From Proteobacteria bacterium UBA1278 (GTDB taxonomy: Bacteria; Pseudomonadota; Gammaproteobacteria; Comchoanobacterales; Comchoanobacteraceae), in assembly GCA_002308435.1 (NCBI GenBank), contig DBUY01000023.1, positions 1 through 5,141 of the forward strand: a DNA stretch of 5,141 bases, given 5' to 3'. The notes beneath the pieces were generated by a model. It had not been told where the DNA came from, did not search any database, and saw nothing but the letters and a program-made list of their open reading frames with translations. This document shows positions 1 through 5,141 of this stretch, one piece after another. How positions within the stretch are numbered: the stretch's first letter is position 1; each line of letters opens with the position of its first letter. Made by a program: the position numbers and the translations under genes.

Positions 1-2065
1 TATCAATTGTAGTGCTTGGTTGCCACTGGTCAATATCGGTATAGGTGGTCAAGAATTTAATTGCATTGTGCCATGGGAGTAAGACCCGACGTACAATTTC
101 TTTGACCCCGTTATCGCTGAACCGTTGCTCCTCGGCTTTAACTAAGTTGGATTGAATCAGATAAAGACGTAGTGCATCGGCACCATAGGATTCTAGTAGA
201 GTATTCGGTGGCGTATAGTTTTTGAGACGCTTGGACATTTTTTTACCGTCTTCGGCCATCACGATGCCATTGACAATCACGTTTTGAAAAGCGGATTTCC
301 CAAATAGTGCAGTTGAGAGTATGGTGAGTGTGTAGAACCAGCCCCGCGTTTGGTCAATCCCTTCGCCGATGAATGCTGCGGGAAATAATTGATCAAATTT
401 TGCTTTATTTTCGAAAGGATAGTGTAATTGAGCAAATGGCATTGCGCCTGATTCAAACCAGCAATCCAATACTTCTGGGACGCGCCGGTAGGTGCCGATT
501 TCACCTGTTATAGAGAAAGTGAGTTCGTCAACAATTTCTGGGTGCAGGTCATCGATTTTTTTGTTTGTGTATGCTTCTAGTTTGGAAACGCTATCAATAC
601 AGATGCAATGCCCAGTTTTGTCGTTGCGCCATACAGGGATAGGGGTGCCCCAATATCTGTTTCTGGATATGGCCCAGTCTTTTGCGTTTTCTAGCCACTT
701 GCCAAAGCGTCCGTGCTTGATATGGTCTGGTACCCAGTTGATTGTTTCGTTACTGGCAATGATTTCTGGTTTAATTTGTGTGACAGCCACGTACCATGAG
801 GGAATGGCTTTGTAAATCAGTGGTGTGTCCGATCTCGGGCAAAATGGATAATTGTGCTCGATGACATCTTGATGCCACAGTAGTCCGCGGGCTTTTAATG
901 CCTTAATGATAGGCTTATTGGCGTCTTTAAAATAGAGCCCATCAAGATCCGGTGTGGCTTTTGTGAAATGTCCAGATTGGTCCAACGCGCAGATCACTTC
1001 GATGCCCGCTGCTTGACAGACCCGATAGTCATCTTCTCCATGGGCTGGTGCTTGGTGCACAAGACCTGTACCGTCGCTGGTGGTTACATAATCGTCTTGC
1101 AGGATTTGAAAGGCGTGTTCGGTAGCCTGCGATGTAAAATAATCAAATAATGGTTTGTATTTTTTCCCGACGAGATCGCTTGCTTTTAAGTGTTCAATCA
1201 CCTCGATATTATCGGAATTCGGTATACGGTCCAGGCATGACTCAGCGATGATGATTTGTTTGTTGGTTTGTGGGTCAAAGACTTTGATATAGTCATATGG
1301 GCCAATTGCAATTGCAAGATTAGTGGGTAATGTCCACGGTGTGGTTGTCCAGATTGCAAGATGTGCTTCTTCGTCGACTAGTGGTACGAGTACAGTCACT
1401 GATGGACTTTGTACTTGCTGATAGTTGGATGTGGCCTCAAAGTTGGATAGGCCTGTTCCTAAAACAGTTGAGTAGGGTACGACTTTTTCTCCCTCGTAGA
1501 TCAATCCTTTTTCCCACAATTGGCCAAAGGCCCACCAGACACTCTCCATGAAATGGATATCCATGGTTTGGTAGCTGTGTTTAAAATCTACCCAGCGTCC
1601 TATACGTGTGATGGTCTCCTCCCATTCTTGCGTGTAGCGTTGGACAATTCCACGACAGGCATTGTTGTAGCCGGCGTGACCAAGTTTTTCGACAGCCTCT
1701 TGAGTTGACAAGCCAAGGCTTTTGTCAATTTCATGTTCAATTGGTAAGCCATGACAATCCCATCCAAAATGGCGTGGTACGTGATGGCCCATCATTTCGA
1801 AGTAACGTGGGATAACATCCTTGATGGTCGAAGCAAGCAGGTGCCCGTGATGTGGTAGACCGGTCGCAAATGGTGGCCCATCGTAGTACCAGTATGGGGG
1901 TAGTTTAGCGTTTTGTGTTTGGATTTTTTCAAAGATGTCATTGTTTTTCCAAAACGCCAGTATTTCATGCTCAAACTCAACGAAATGGTTACGTGTTGAT
2001 GTCACATCGGACGGTTGTTGGTGCTCTGTATCGCTGTGTTTGGCCATTTGATCTTTTGTTAACAT
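1..2065 (-). CDS. ileS: Isoleucyl-tRNA synthetase, type 2 (eukaryote-like), C-terminus cut by window edge
   Basis: Class I cytoplasmic enzyme that charges tRNA-Ile with isoleucine and hydrolyses mischarged Val-tRNA. Reading leftward from 2065 the frame stays open for 688 codons to the window edge; full-length enzymes have roughly 1000-1060 residues, so about a third is missing. Visible motifs: the ATP-binding HxGH as HHGH at residues 72-75; GWDCHGLPIE (101-110); the CP1 editing site threonine run WTTTPWTLPTN (239-249); GTGLVHQAPAHGEDDY (332-347); CWFESGAMPFAQ (535-546); GEGIDQTRGWFY (568-579); and KMSKR (609-613; bases 227-241). KMSKRLKNY and the GLPHHGHLLA context mark the type 2 clade, which is known for natural mupirocin tolerance. 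No frameshift is seen. The start is uncertain: ATG 2065 or in-frame ATG 2047, neither with a good Shine-Dalgarno; conserved sequence begins only near residue 27. It is divergent from lspA. Confidence 0.96.
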   Translation of the reverse strand, partial: MLTKDQMAKHSDTEHQQPSDVTSTRNHFVEFEHEILAFWKNNDIFEKIQTQNAKLPPYWYYDGPPFATGLPHHGHLLASTIKDVIPRYFEMMGHHVPRHFGWDCHGLPIEHEIDKSLGLSTQEAVEKLGHAGYNNACRGIVQRYTQEWEETITRIGRWVDFKHSYQTMDIHFMESVWWAFGQLWEKGLIYEGEKVVPYSTVLGTGLSNFEATSNYQQVQSPSVTVLVPLVDEEAHLAIWTTTPWTLPTNLAIAIGPYDYIKVFDPQTNKQIIIAESCLDRIPNSDNIEVIEHLKASDLVGKKYKPLFDYFTSQATEHAFQILQDDYVTTSDGTGLVHQAPAHGEDDYRVCQAAGIEVICALDQSGHFTKATPDLDGLYFKDANKPIIKALKARGLLWHQDVIEHNYPFCPRSDTPLIYKAIPSWYVAVTQIKPEIIASNETINWVPDHIKHGRFGKWLENAKDWAISRNRYWGTPIPVWRNDKTGHCICIDSVSKLEAYTNKKIDDLHPEIVDELTFSITGEIGTYRRVPEVLDCWFESGAMPFAQLHYPFENKAKFDQLFPAAFIGEGIDQTRGWFYTLTILSTALFGKSAFQNVIVNGIVMAEDGKKMSKRLKNYTPPNTLLESYGADALRLYLIQSNLVKAEEQRFSDNGVKEIVRRVLLPWHNAIKFLTTYTDIDQWQPSTTID

Positions 2066-2079
2066 ACTGATTAACCAGA

Positions 2080-2108
2080 ATTGTAGCTGATTTTGTTACT
2101 AAGGTCTA
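2080..2108 (-). promoter_or_regulatory. Candidate sigma70-type promoter of ileS
   Basis: On the minus strand TAGACC (2103-2108, 4/6 to TTGACA) is followed after exactly 17 bp by TACAAT (2080-2085, 5/6 to TATAAT). Transcription would start near 2073, only about 8 nt before ATG 2065 but about 26 nt before ATG 2047. This is pattern matching only. Confidence 0.45.
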
Positions 2109-2123
2109 CGTTTTTCAATTAAC

Positions 2124-2137
2124 GATAGATTCCTATC
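2124..2137. repeat. Small inverted repeat between divergent promoters
   Basis: GATAG (2124-2128) and CTATC (2133-2137) form a 5-bp inverted repeat around a 4-nt loop, ATTC. It lies between the ileS -35 and the lspA -35 elements, where an operator or a promoter-separating element could sit. It is short enough to be chance. Confidence 0.25.
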
Positions 2138-2144
2138 AGTCTAT

Positions 2145-2173
2145 TTGAACGTTTGTGTTGTGGAGATTCTAAT
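2145..2173 (+). promoter_or_regulatory. Candidate sigma70-type promoter of lspA
   Basis: TTGAAC (2145-2150, 4/6 to the -35 consensus), a 17-bp spacer and TCTAAT (2168-2173, 5/6 to the -10 consensus) precede lspA. Transcription would start near 2180, leaving a leader of about 26 nt to ATG 2206 or about 65 nt to ATG 2245. It is back-to-back with the candidate ileS promoter. Confidence 0.5.
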
Positions 2174-2189
2174 TATCATTCTCATTATA
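2166..2189. promoter_or_regulatory. Fur-box-like array of four tandem hexamers
   Basis: Four consecutive hexamers, ATTCTA, ATTATC, ATTCTC and ATTATA, run from 2166 to 2189. On the other strand they read TATAAT, GAGAAT, GATAAT and TAGAAT, that is 5, 5, 6 and 4 matches out of 6 to the GATAAT unit of classical Fur boxes. The array covers the -10 element and the predicted start of lspA transcription, a repressing position. The region is AT-rich, so this could be coincidence, and an iron link for lspA would be unexpected. Confidence 0.3.
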
Positions 2190-2205
2190 TTGAATTATTT
2201 TTTCA

Positions 2206-2727
2206 ATGATTTATACTTATGATGATTTTTTAGAGGCAATGCTCATGTGGGCTCCTGTTGTTTTGGGTATAATGCTTGATCAGTTCATTAAGCTGCTTGT
2301 GGTCATGAATGTACCTGTCGGTGGTGTGGTGTCTCTATTTCCTGGTTTGAGTGTTGCTCTTGTCATGAATCGCGGTGTAGCGCTCAGTCTATTCTCTATG
2401 ACGGAGGGTCTTTATCATTTGGCCCTCAATATCGTTATTTTTGTATTCAATCTGATTCTCGTTGAATTACTCAGTGTTTCTCGAGACGCCCGACCGCTTT
2501 ACCGATTTTCTTTACAGCTTGTTATTTCAGGTGGGCTGAGTAATATGATTGATCGTGTCTGTTATGGGGCTGTTGTGGACTATATTTTTCTCAACTATGC
2601 AAGCGTGCAGTGGCCAGCGATCTTCAATTTTGCTGACGTGATGATTACGCTGGGTTGTGTGTTGATTATCTTCGAATCTTATTACAGCCGATCAGCACCT
2701 CATGGATCAAGTGCATCGATAGTATAG
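2206..2727 (+). CDS. lspA: Lipoprotein signal peptidase (signal peptidase II)
   Basis: Inner-membrane aspartic protease that removes the signal peptide from prolipoproteins after Lgt has lipidated the lipobox cysteine. The 173-residue product has the family's four membrane segments (about residues 15-33, 70-89, 101-115 and 138-156). Conserved blocks in order: LDQFIK (24-29), MNRGVALSLFS (54-64), SGGLSNMIDR (108-117), GAVVDYI (121-127) and FNFADVMITLG (140-150). D116 and D144 match the catalytic pair; N55 and N113 are the usual conserved asparagines. The residue before N113 is Ser where Gly is common. The start is uncertain: ATG 2206 has no Shine-Dalgarno, while ATG 2245 (residue 14, just before membrane segment 1) has AGAGG 8 nt upstream and would give 160 residues. 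lspA usually follows ileS in one operon; here the two are divergent. The 3' end is 27 bp from that of the convergent glycosyltransferase gene. Confidence 0.95.
   Translation: MIYTYDDFLEAMLMWAPVVLGIMLDQFIKLLVVMNVPVGGVVSLFPGLSVALVMNRGVALSLFSMTEGLYHLALNIVIFVFNLILVELLSVSRDARPLYRFSLQLVISGGLSNMIDRVCYGAVVDYIFLNYASVQWPAIFNFADVMITLGCVLIIFESYYSRSAPHGSSASIV
2232..2236 (+). promoter_or_regulatory. Shine-Dalgarno-like site favouring an internal lspA start
   Basis: AGAGG lies 8 nt before ATG 2245, an ideal distance, while nothing similar precedes ATG 2206. It suggests lspA may begin at 2245. Residues 1-13 contain no conserved LspA sequence, so either start gives a complete enzyme. Confidence 0.4.
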
Positions 2728-2754
2728 GTCCTGCTTACTAGAAGATAGGTGGTA
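2728..2754. other. Convergent intergenic gap without a visible terminator
   Basis: This 27-bp gap separates the lspA stop (TAG 2725-2727) from the stop of the downstream glycosyltransferase gene (TAA on the minus strand, 2755-2757). I see no GC-rich hairpin with a U-run on either strand. ATAGGT occurs directly repeated at 2724-2729 and 2745-2750. Confidence 0.6.
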
Positions 2755-3762
2755 TTAAGATGCTGTCTCGACTTGATCATTGGGTTGGTTGATTCTTAAC
2801 TCCTCTAGAGCATTTAAGACTATGTCTTGTGGGATGTCGTTTGCATCCATGGAGTCACAGATCACTTTACTGTCCAAAATTTTAATGCTTTCTATGCGAG
2901 GTGCGAACTTTTTTGGATCGGTTGGTCCAAATAAAACAACCATTGGGATTTTTGCGAGACCAATCATATGCATCACCCCGCAATCAATACTCACTGCAGC
3001 CTCGAGACGTTGTGCCATTGTCGTCACCAGAGCTGGGCATCCCATGTCAGTCTTTAACTCTGGAAAGACCGCATCTGGTACCTCTTTTTGGATGTGATCA
3101 ATGATTTTTTGGTAAGATTTCTCAATTAGGAATACAGGGGTATAGCCCCGAAATACGACTTCATTGGCGATGTTGATGAATTTATCGATAGACCAGCTTT
3201 TTTTTCGTGTTGGGTGTCCTTGTGTCACGGCAAAGCCGATGTAATGTTTATTGGGTAAAAGACGTTTGGCTTCACGATATAAGGTTTGATTAATGTGATC
3301 AATCGAGTAGGGTTTGACGGGGATAGAGATATCTAACATTTTCTCAATATTACCCACGATGATTGTTGGGTCTACTTTGTGCTTTTGGTAATTGCCATAG
3401 CGACTGCAGAAGAGAAATCCCCAGGTTGATGAAAAGAAGCACTTCGTTGGGATTTGACGAATTTGCATTGTCTCATAAAAGTTGGACCCTAAGTTGATGA
3501 CTAAGTCGAATGGGGCTGGCGGAACTGTATCTATTTTCTTTACAATATTGTCCCACAATGACCTTTTAGGTAGTAGACTCTGGGGGGCTCGGCGAATGGT
3601 TAAGTTGTATGATTTAAGTGCACCAGAAAATAGATCGTAGTCACTGCTACCAAGATACCATAGTTCACAGTTTTTAATTCCTGAGTTCAGTGAATTGATA
3701 AGATTAAAAAGTCGCATATTATCCCCGATATATGGGCTGTTGCAATAGATCAATATTTTCAT
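2755..3762 (-). CDS. Glycosyltransferase family 9 (heptosyltransferase-like), second gene of tandem pair
   Basis: A 335-residue GT-B fold enzyme that probably moves a sugar from a nucleotide donor onto LPS core or another surface glycan at the cytoplasmic face. The N-terminal strand MKILIY leads to GD with D14, aligned with the catalytic base D13 of E. coli WaaC. The C-terminal donor domain has GFAVTQGHP (176-184), KKSW (187-190), SIDCGVMHM (258-266) and LFGPTDPKKF (277-286). D260, G262 and H265 match the D-T-G-x-x-H donor-binding motif, with Cys in place of Thr/Asn. ATG 3762 is well supported: AGGAAG sits 7 nt upstream and the start overlaps the preceding stop as ATGA, implying translational coupling. 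The protein is clearly paralogous to its upstream neighbour over its whole length. Family assignment is firm; the actual sugar and acceptor cannot be read from sequence, and a true heptosyltransferase role is not proven. Confidence 0.88.
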   Translation of the reverse strand: MKILIYCNSPYIGDNMRLFNLINSLNSGIKNCELWYLGSSDYDLFSGALKSYNLTIRRAPQSLLPKRSLWDNIVKKIDTVPPAPFDLVINLGSNFYETMQIRQIPTKCFFSSTWGFLFCSRYGNYQKHKVDPTIIVGNIEKMLDISIPVKPYSIDHINQTLYREAKRLLPNKHYIGFAVTQGHPTRKKSWSIDKFINIANEVVFRGYTPVFLIEKSYQKIIDHIQKEVPDAVFPELKTDMGCPALVTTMAQRLEAAVSIDCGVMHMIGLAKIPMVVLFGPTDPKKFAPRIESIKILDSKVICDSMDANDIPQDIVLNALEELRINQPNDQVETAS

Positions 3763-4823
3763 GTTGTGACTTCCTGAATTCTTCTTTGGGTATTGGTAGC
3801 TATGTCTGACAACGTTGATTCGTGAGCGTTAGTCTTTAATATTTGAGAGAGAACTTTAATGACGTCGAGTTCAGTGATCTTGTGTGTATCAACTGAGTCA
3901 TACAATACTTTGCTGTCGATGATGTGGATATTTTTGATCTGTGAGGTGGTTCTTAGTGGCTCAGTTGGCCCAAATAGACCGATCAGTGGTGTCTCGCTGA
4001 GGCCTAGCATGTGCATGACGCCGCAGCAAATCGTCACAGCGGCTTCAAGTCTTGTTGCTAACGCTGTTACTAGGGCCGGTGATGCTAGCGTGGTATCGGT
4101 TTCAGGAAAGAGCGCGCTCGGAACTGCTTGTTGAATTTTTTTCATCAGAGATGCACGTTTTTTTTCAACAAAAAAGACTGGTATGCGTTTTGTTCGTACA
4201 ACGTAGTTGGCAACACTGTTAAACCGTTCAACTGGCCATGCTTTCTTTTCTGAGGGATGGCCTTGTGTTACCGCGAAACCGACATAGTTTGCGTTGGGGA
4301 GTAAGCGTTTCGCTTCTTCAAATAACTCGGGGTCAATTTTCTGAATGGGGTAGTATTTCGTATTGATGGGCTGATCAATTAATGTGGCCACATTATCGAC
4401 ACACGCTGTTGGGTTGAGCTTATGGCGGATGAGCGTTGATCTATGTCCTCGAGGCTTACATAGTCTGAACCCCCAAGTCGATGTGTAGTGATACTTCGCT
4501 AGCACTTGTCTGAGAATGAGTGATTCTTTTACTGATCTATCCATATTGATGACCAGATCAAACTCTCTTGAAGACAACCTGCTTTCAACAAATATTGTGC
4601 TGATTTGTCTTTTCCTGGTACCAAGCTCTTTTGCAAATCTGAATTTTTTGAGGGACACTCGGAGGTTAAATTGTTTTAATTCACGTTCAAATGGATTGAG
4701 GTTTTGTTTGTTAGCAATACTAATCTGACAACCTGGCAGACCAGTCTGTAGTGAGTGAATCAAATTAAAAAGACGAATGTAATCACCAAGCCATGGGCCA
4801 GCAATGTATATTAGGATGTTCAT
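3759..4823 (-). CDS. Glycosyltransferase family 9 (heptosyltransferase-like), first gene of tandem pair, altered donor site
   Basis: A 354-residue GT-B enzyme, paralogous to the gene after it; together they probably add successive sugars to LPS core or a related surface glycan. I chose ATG 4823 because MNILIYIAGPWLGD aligns directly with MKILIYCNSPYIGD of the paralog. The frame extends upstream to ATG 4832 and a TTG at 4859, but these add residues with no counterpart, and no start has a good Shine-Dalgarno. D14 matches the WaaC catalytic base. Further motifs: YTSTWGFRLC (113-122), GFAVTQGHP (182-190), KKAW (193-196), TICCGVMHM (264-272) and LFGPTEPLR (283-291). In the donor motif the conserved Asp, still present as D260 in the paralog, is Cys266 (codon TGC, 4026-4028), while G268 and H271 remain. 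The C-terminal tail after about residue 330 extends past the conserved domain. Substrate unknown; loss or change of activity is possible. Confidence 0.86.
   Translation of the reverse strand: MNILIYIAGPWLGDYIRLFNLIHSLQTGLPGCQISIANKQNLNPFERELKQFNLRVSLKKFRFAKELGTRKRQISTIFVESRLSSREFDLVINMDRSVKESLILRQVLAKYHYTSTWGFRLCKPRGHRSTLIRHKLNPTACVDNVATLIDQPINTKYYPIQKIDPELFEEAKRLLPNANYVGFAVTQGHPSEKKAWPVERFNSVANYVVRTKRIPVFFVEKKRASLMKKIQQAVPSALFPETDTTLASPALVTALATRLEAAVTICCGVMHMLGLSETPLIGLFGPTEPLRTTSQIKNIHIIDSKVLYDSVDTHKITELDVIKVLSQILKTNAHESTLSDIATNTQRRIQEVTT
3770..3775 (-). promoter_or_regulatory. Shine-Dalgarno of the second glycosyltransferase gene
   Basis: AGGAAG on the minus strand stands 7 nt before ATG 3762, inside the end of the upstream gene. 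It is the clearest ribosome binding site on the minus strand of this window and fixes the start of the downstream gene. Confidence 0.7.
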
Positions 4824-4830
4824 GATGATC

Positions 4831-4857
4831 ATATTATGCGAGCTGCTGATATTATGC
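4831..4857. repeat. Direct repeat ATATTATGC, 18 bp apart
   Basis: ATATTATGC occurs at 4831-4839 and again at 4849-4857, 18 bp start to start. On the minus strand each copy supplies a CATAAT hexamer just upstream of the first glycosyltransferase gene. They could be duplicated -10 elements or a pair of regulator half-sites. Confidence 0.5.
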
Positions 4858-4878
4858 AAATGTCTGTGTTGCTTACAA
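4851..4878 (-). promoter_or_regulatory. Candidate promoter of the glycosyltransferase pair
   Basis: On the minus strand TTGTAA (4873-4878, 4/6 to the -35 consensus) is followed after 16 bp by CATAAT (4851-4856, 5/6 to the -10 consensus). Transcription would begin near 4844, about 21 nt before ATG 4823. That would rule out the TTG at 4859 as the start. A second CATAAT at 4833-4838 is a weaker alternative. Confidence 0.35.
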
Positions 4879-4880
4879 AG

Positions 4881-4900
4881 ACTGATTATTACTGATTAGA
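4881..4900. repeat. Tandem 10-bp repeat ACTGATTA(TT/GA)
   Basis: Two adjacent 10-mers, ACTGATTATT and ACTGATTAGA, share 8 of 10 bases, so ACTGATTA recurs with one helical turn of spacing. The same octamer occurs at 2066-2073, directly before the ileS start. A helical-turn repeat in an intergenic region can be a regulator site, but no regulator is indicated. Confidence 0.45.
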
Positions 4901-4929
4901 TGGTATTCTACGTCATGCACTCTTATGTA

Positions 4930-4958
4930 CTTGAAAAATTATTATTGCGTCCCAACAT
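4930..4958 (+). promoter_or_regulatory. Sigma32 (RpoH) heat-shock promoter of clpB
   Basis: CTTGAAA (4930-4936) matches the sigma32 -35 consensus exactly. After a 14-bp spacer comes CCCAACAT (4951-4958), which shares the CCC core, the A and the final T of CCCCATNT. Transcription would start near 4965, about 23 nt before the clpB ATG. ClpB is a classical sigma32 target in proteobacteria, so motif and gene agree. Confidence 0.75.
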
Positions 4959-4977
4959 CTGTAATATGCATTTAAGC

Positions 4978-4982
4978 GAGGT
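4978..4982 (+). promoter_or_regulatory. Shine-Dalgarno of clpB
   Basis: GAGGT lies 5 nt before ATG 4988. It supports this start over the in-frame ATG five codons later. Confidence 0.75.
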
Positions 4983-4987
4983 CCAAC

Positions 4988-5141
4988 ATGAATATTGAAA
5001 AAATGACAGAGCAATTTAAATCAGCATTGGTCGAGGCACAGTCAATCGCTTTGGGCTATGAGAGTGCAACAATCGAACCACTGCACTTACTGCAAGCATT
5101 GTTTAATCAGGAGGATGGCACGACTATTCCATTACTGGTGC
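4988..5141 (+). CDS. clpB: ATP-dependent disaggregase ClpB, N-terminal fragment cut by window edge
   Basis: ClpB is a hexameric cytoplasmic AAA+ chaperone that, with DnaK, pulls proteins out of aggregates after heat stress. Only the first 51 of roughly 860 codons are in the window. They form the start of the Clp N-domain: MTEQFKSALVEAQSIALGY, then IEPLHLLQAL, then NQEDGTTIPLL. These align closely with E. coli ClpB (KFQLALADAQSLALGH, IEPLHLMSALLNQEGGS, PLL). ClpA and ClpC share this domain, but the EAQSIALG and IEPLHLL spellings and the sigma32-type promoter upstream favour ClpB. The start is supported by a good Shine-Dalgarno. The gene is divergent from the glycosyltransferase pair and probably has its own heat-shock control. 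The AAA+ modules and the middle coiled coil lie outside the window. Confidence 0.92.
   Translation, partial: MNIEKMTEQFKSALVEAQSIALGYESATIEPLHLLQALFNQEDGTTIPLLV

Noticed and set aside
492..1708. Several short plus-strand open frames across this stretch
   Set aside because: They are antisense to ileS, have no recognisable domains and show no ribosome binding sites.
1..2065. Possible broken or frameshifted ileS, because only short ATG-to-stop stretches appear within it in other frames
   Set aside because: Translating the minus strand from 2065 gives 688 uninterrupted codons with all expected IleRS motifs in order; it is simply cut by the window edge.
2066..2205. T-box or other riboswitch controlling ileS
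   Set aside because: The region is too short and lacks T-box structure; the predicted leader is only 8-26 nt.
2265..2272. Perfect TATAAT hexamer inside lspA
   Set aside because: There is no adequate -35 element at suitable spacing and no downstream gene that would need an internal promoter.
2689..2718. Possible terminator hairpin at the end of lspA (CGAT-GCAC pairing with GTGCATCG)
   Set aside because: It has a two-base bulge, a 12-nt loop and no U-run, and lies inside coding sequence.
2780..3104. Two overlapping plus-strand open frames (105 and 67 codons)
   Set aside because: They are antisense to the conserved C-terminal domain of a clear GT9 gene and resemble no family.
3859..4728. Plus-strand open frames of 91 and 70 codons
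   Set aside because: They are antisense shadows of the upstream GT9 gene.
4824..4859. TTG or ATG start extending the first glycosyltransferase by 3-12 residues
   Set aside because: The paralog aligns from ATG 4823, no Shine-Dalgarno supports the longer forms, and a candidate -10 element overlaps the extension.
4915..4921. CIRCE half-site (ATGCACTC) upstream of clpB
   Set aside because: The second half GAGTGCTAA is missing at the required 9-nt distance, and a sigma32 promoter explains the control better.

Overview
This is an ordinary bacterial chromosomal segment with five protein genes, two of them cut by the window edges. From left to right they are ileS (minus strand, C-terminal part missing), lspA (plus), two tandem family 9 glycosyltransferase genes (minus) and the first 51 codons of clpB (plus). 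I see no RNA genes, mobile elements or CRISPR arrays.

The organism is probably a Gram-negative proteobacterium. ClpB starts with a proteobacterial-type N-domain preceded by a good sigma32-like heat-shock promoter. The glycosyltransferases resemble the ADP-heptose:LPS heptosyltransferase family. IleRS is the eukaryote-like type 2 form, which among proteobacteria I associate with Rickettsia and related alphaproteobacteria. Base composition looks moderately AT-rich, with long T-runs inside genes. An alphaproteobacterium is my best guess, at low to moderate confidence.

Layout: positions 1-2065 hold ileS, read right to left. Positions 2066-2205 are a divergent intergenic region with a plausible sigma70-type promoter for each gene and, on the lspA side, four tandem hexamers resembling a Fur box. 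lspA (2206-2727) ends 27 bp from the end of the convergent glycosyltransferase pair. The two glycosyltransferase genes overlap by ATGA and look like a two-gene operon made by tandem duplication. Positions 4824-4987 form a second divergent control region, with candidate glycosyltransferase promoter elements on one side and the clpB heat-shock promoter on the other.

In function this is housekeeping (Ile-tRNA charging, lipoprotein signal peptide cleavage, disaggregase) plus a probable cell-surface glycan pair. The points most worth a second look are the Asp-to-Cys change in the sugar-nucleotide site of one glycosyltransferase paralog, the divergent ileS/lspA arrangement in place of the usual ileS-lspA operon, and short motifs in the two intergenic regions. 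I found no convincing new biological system.
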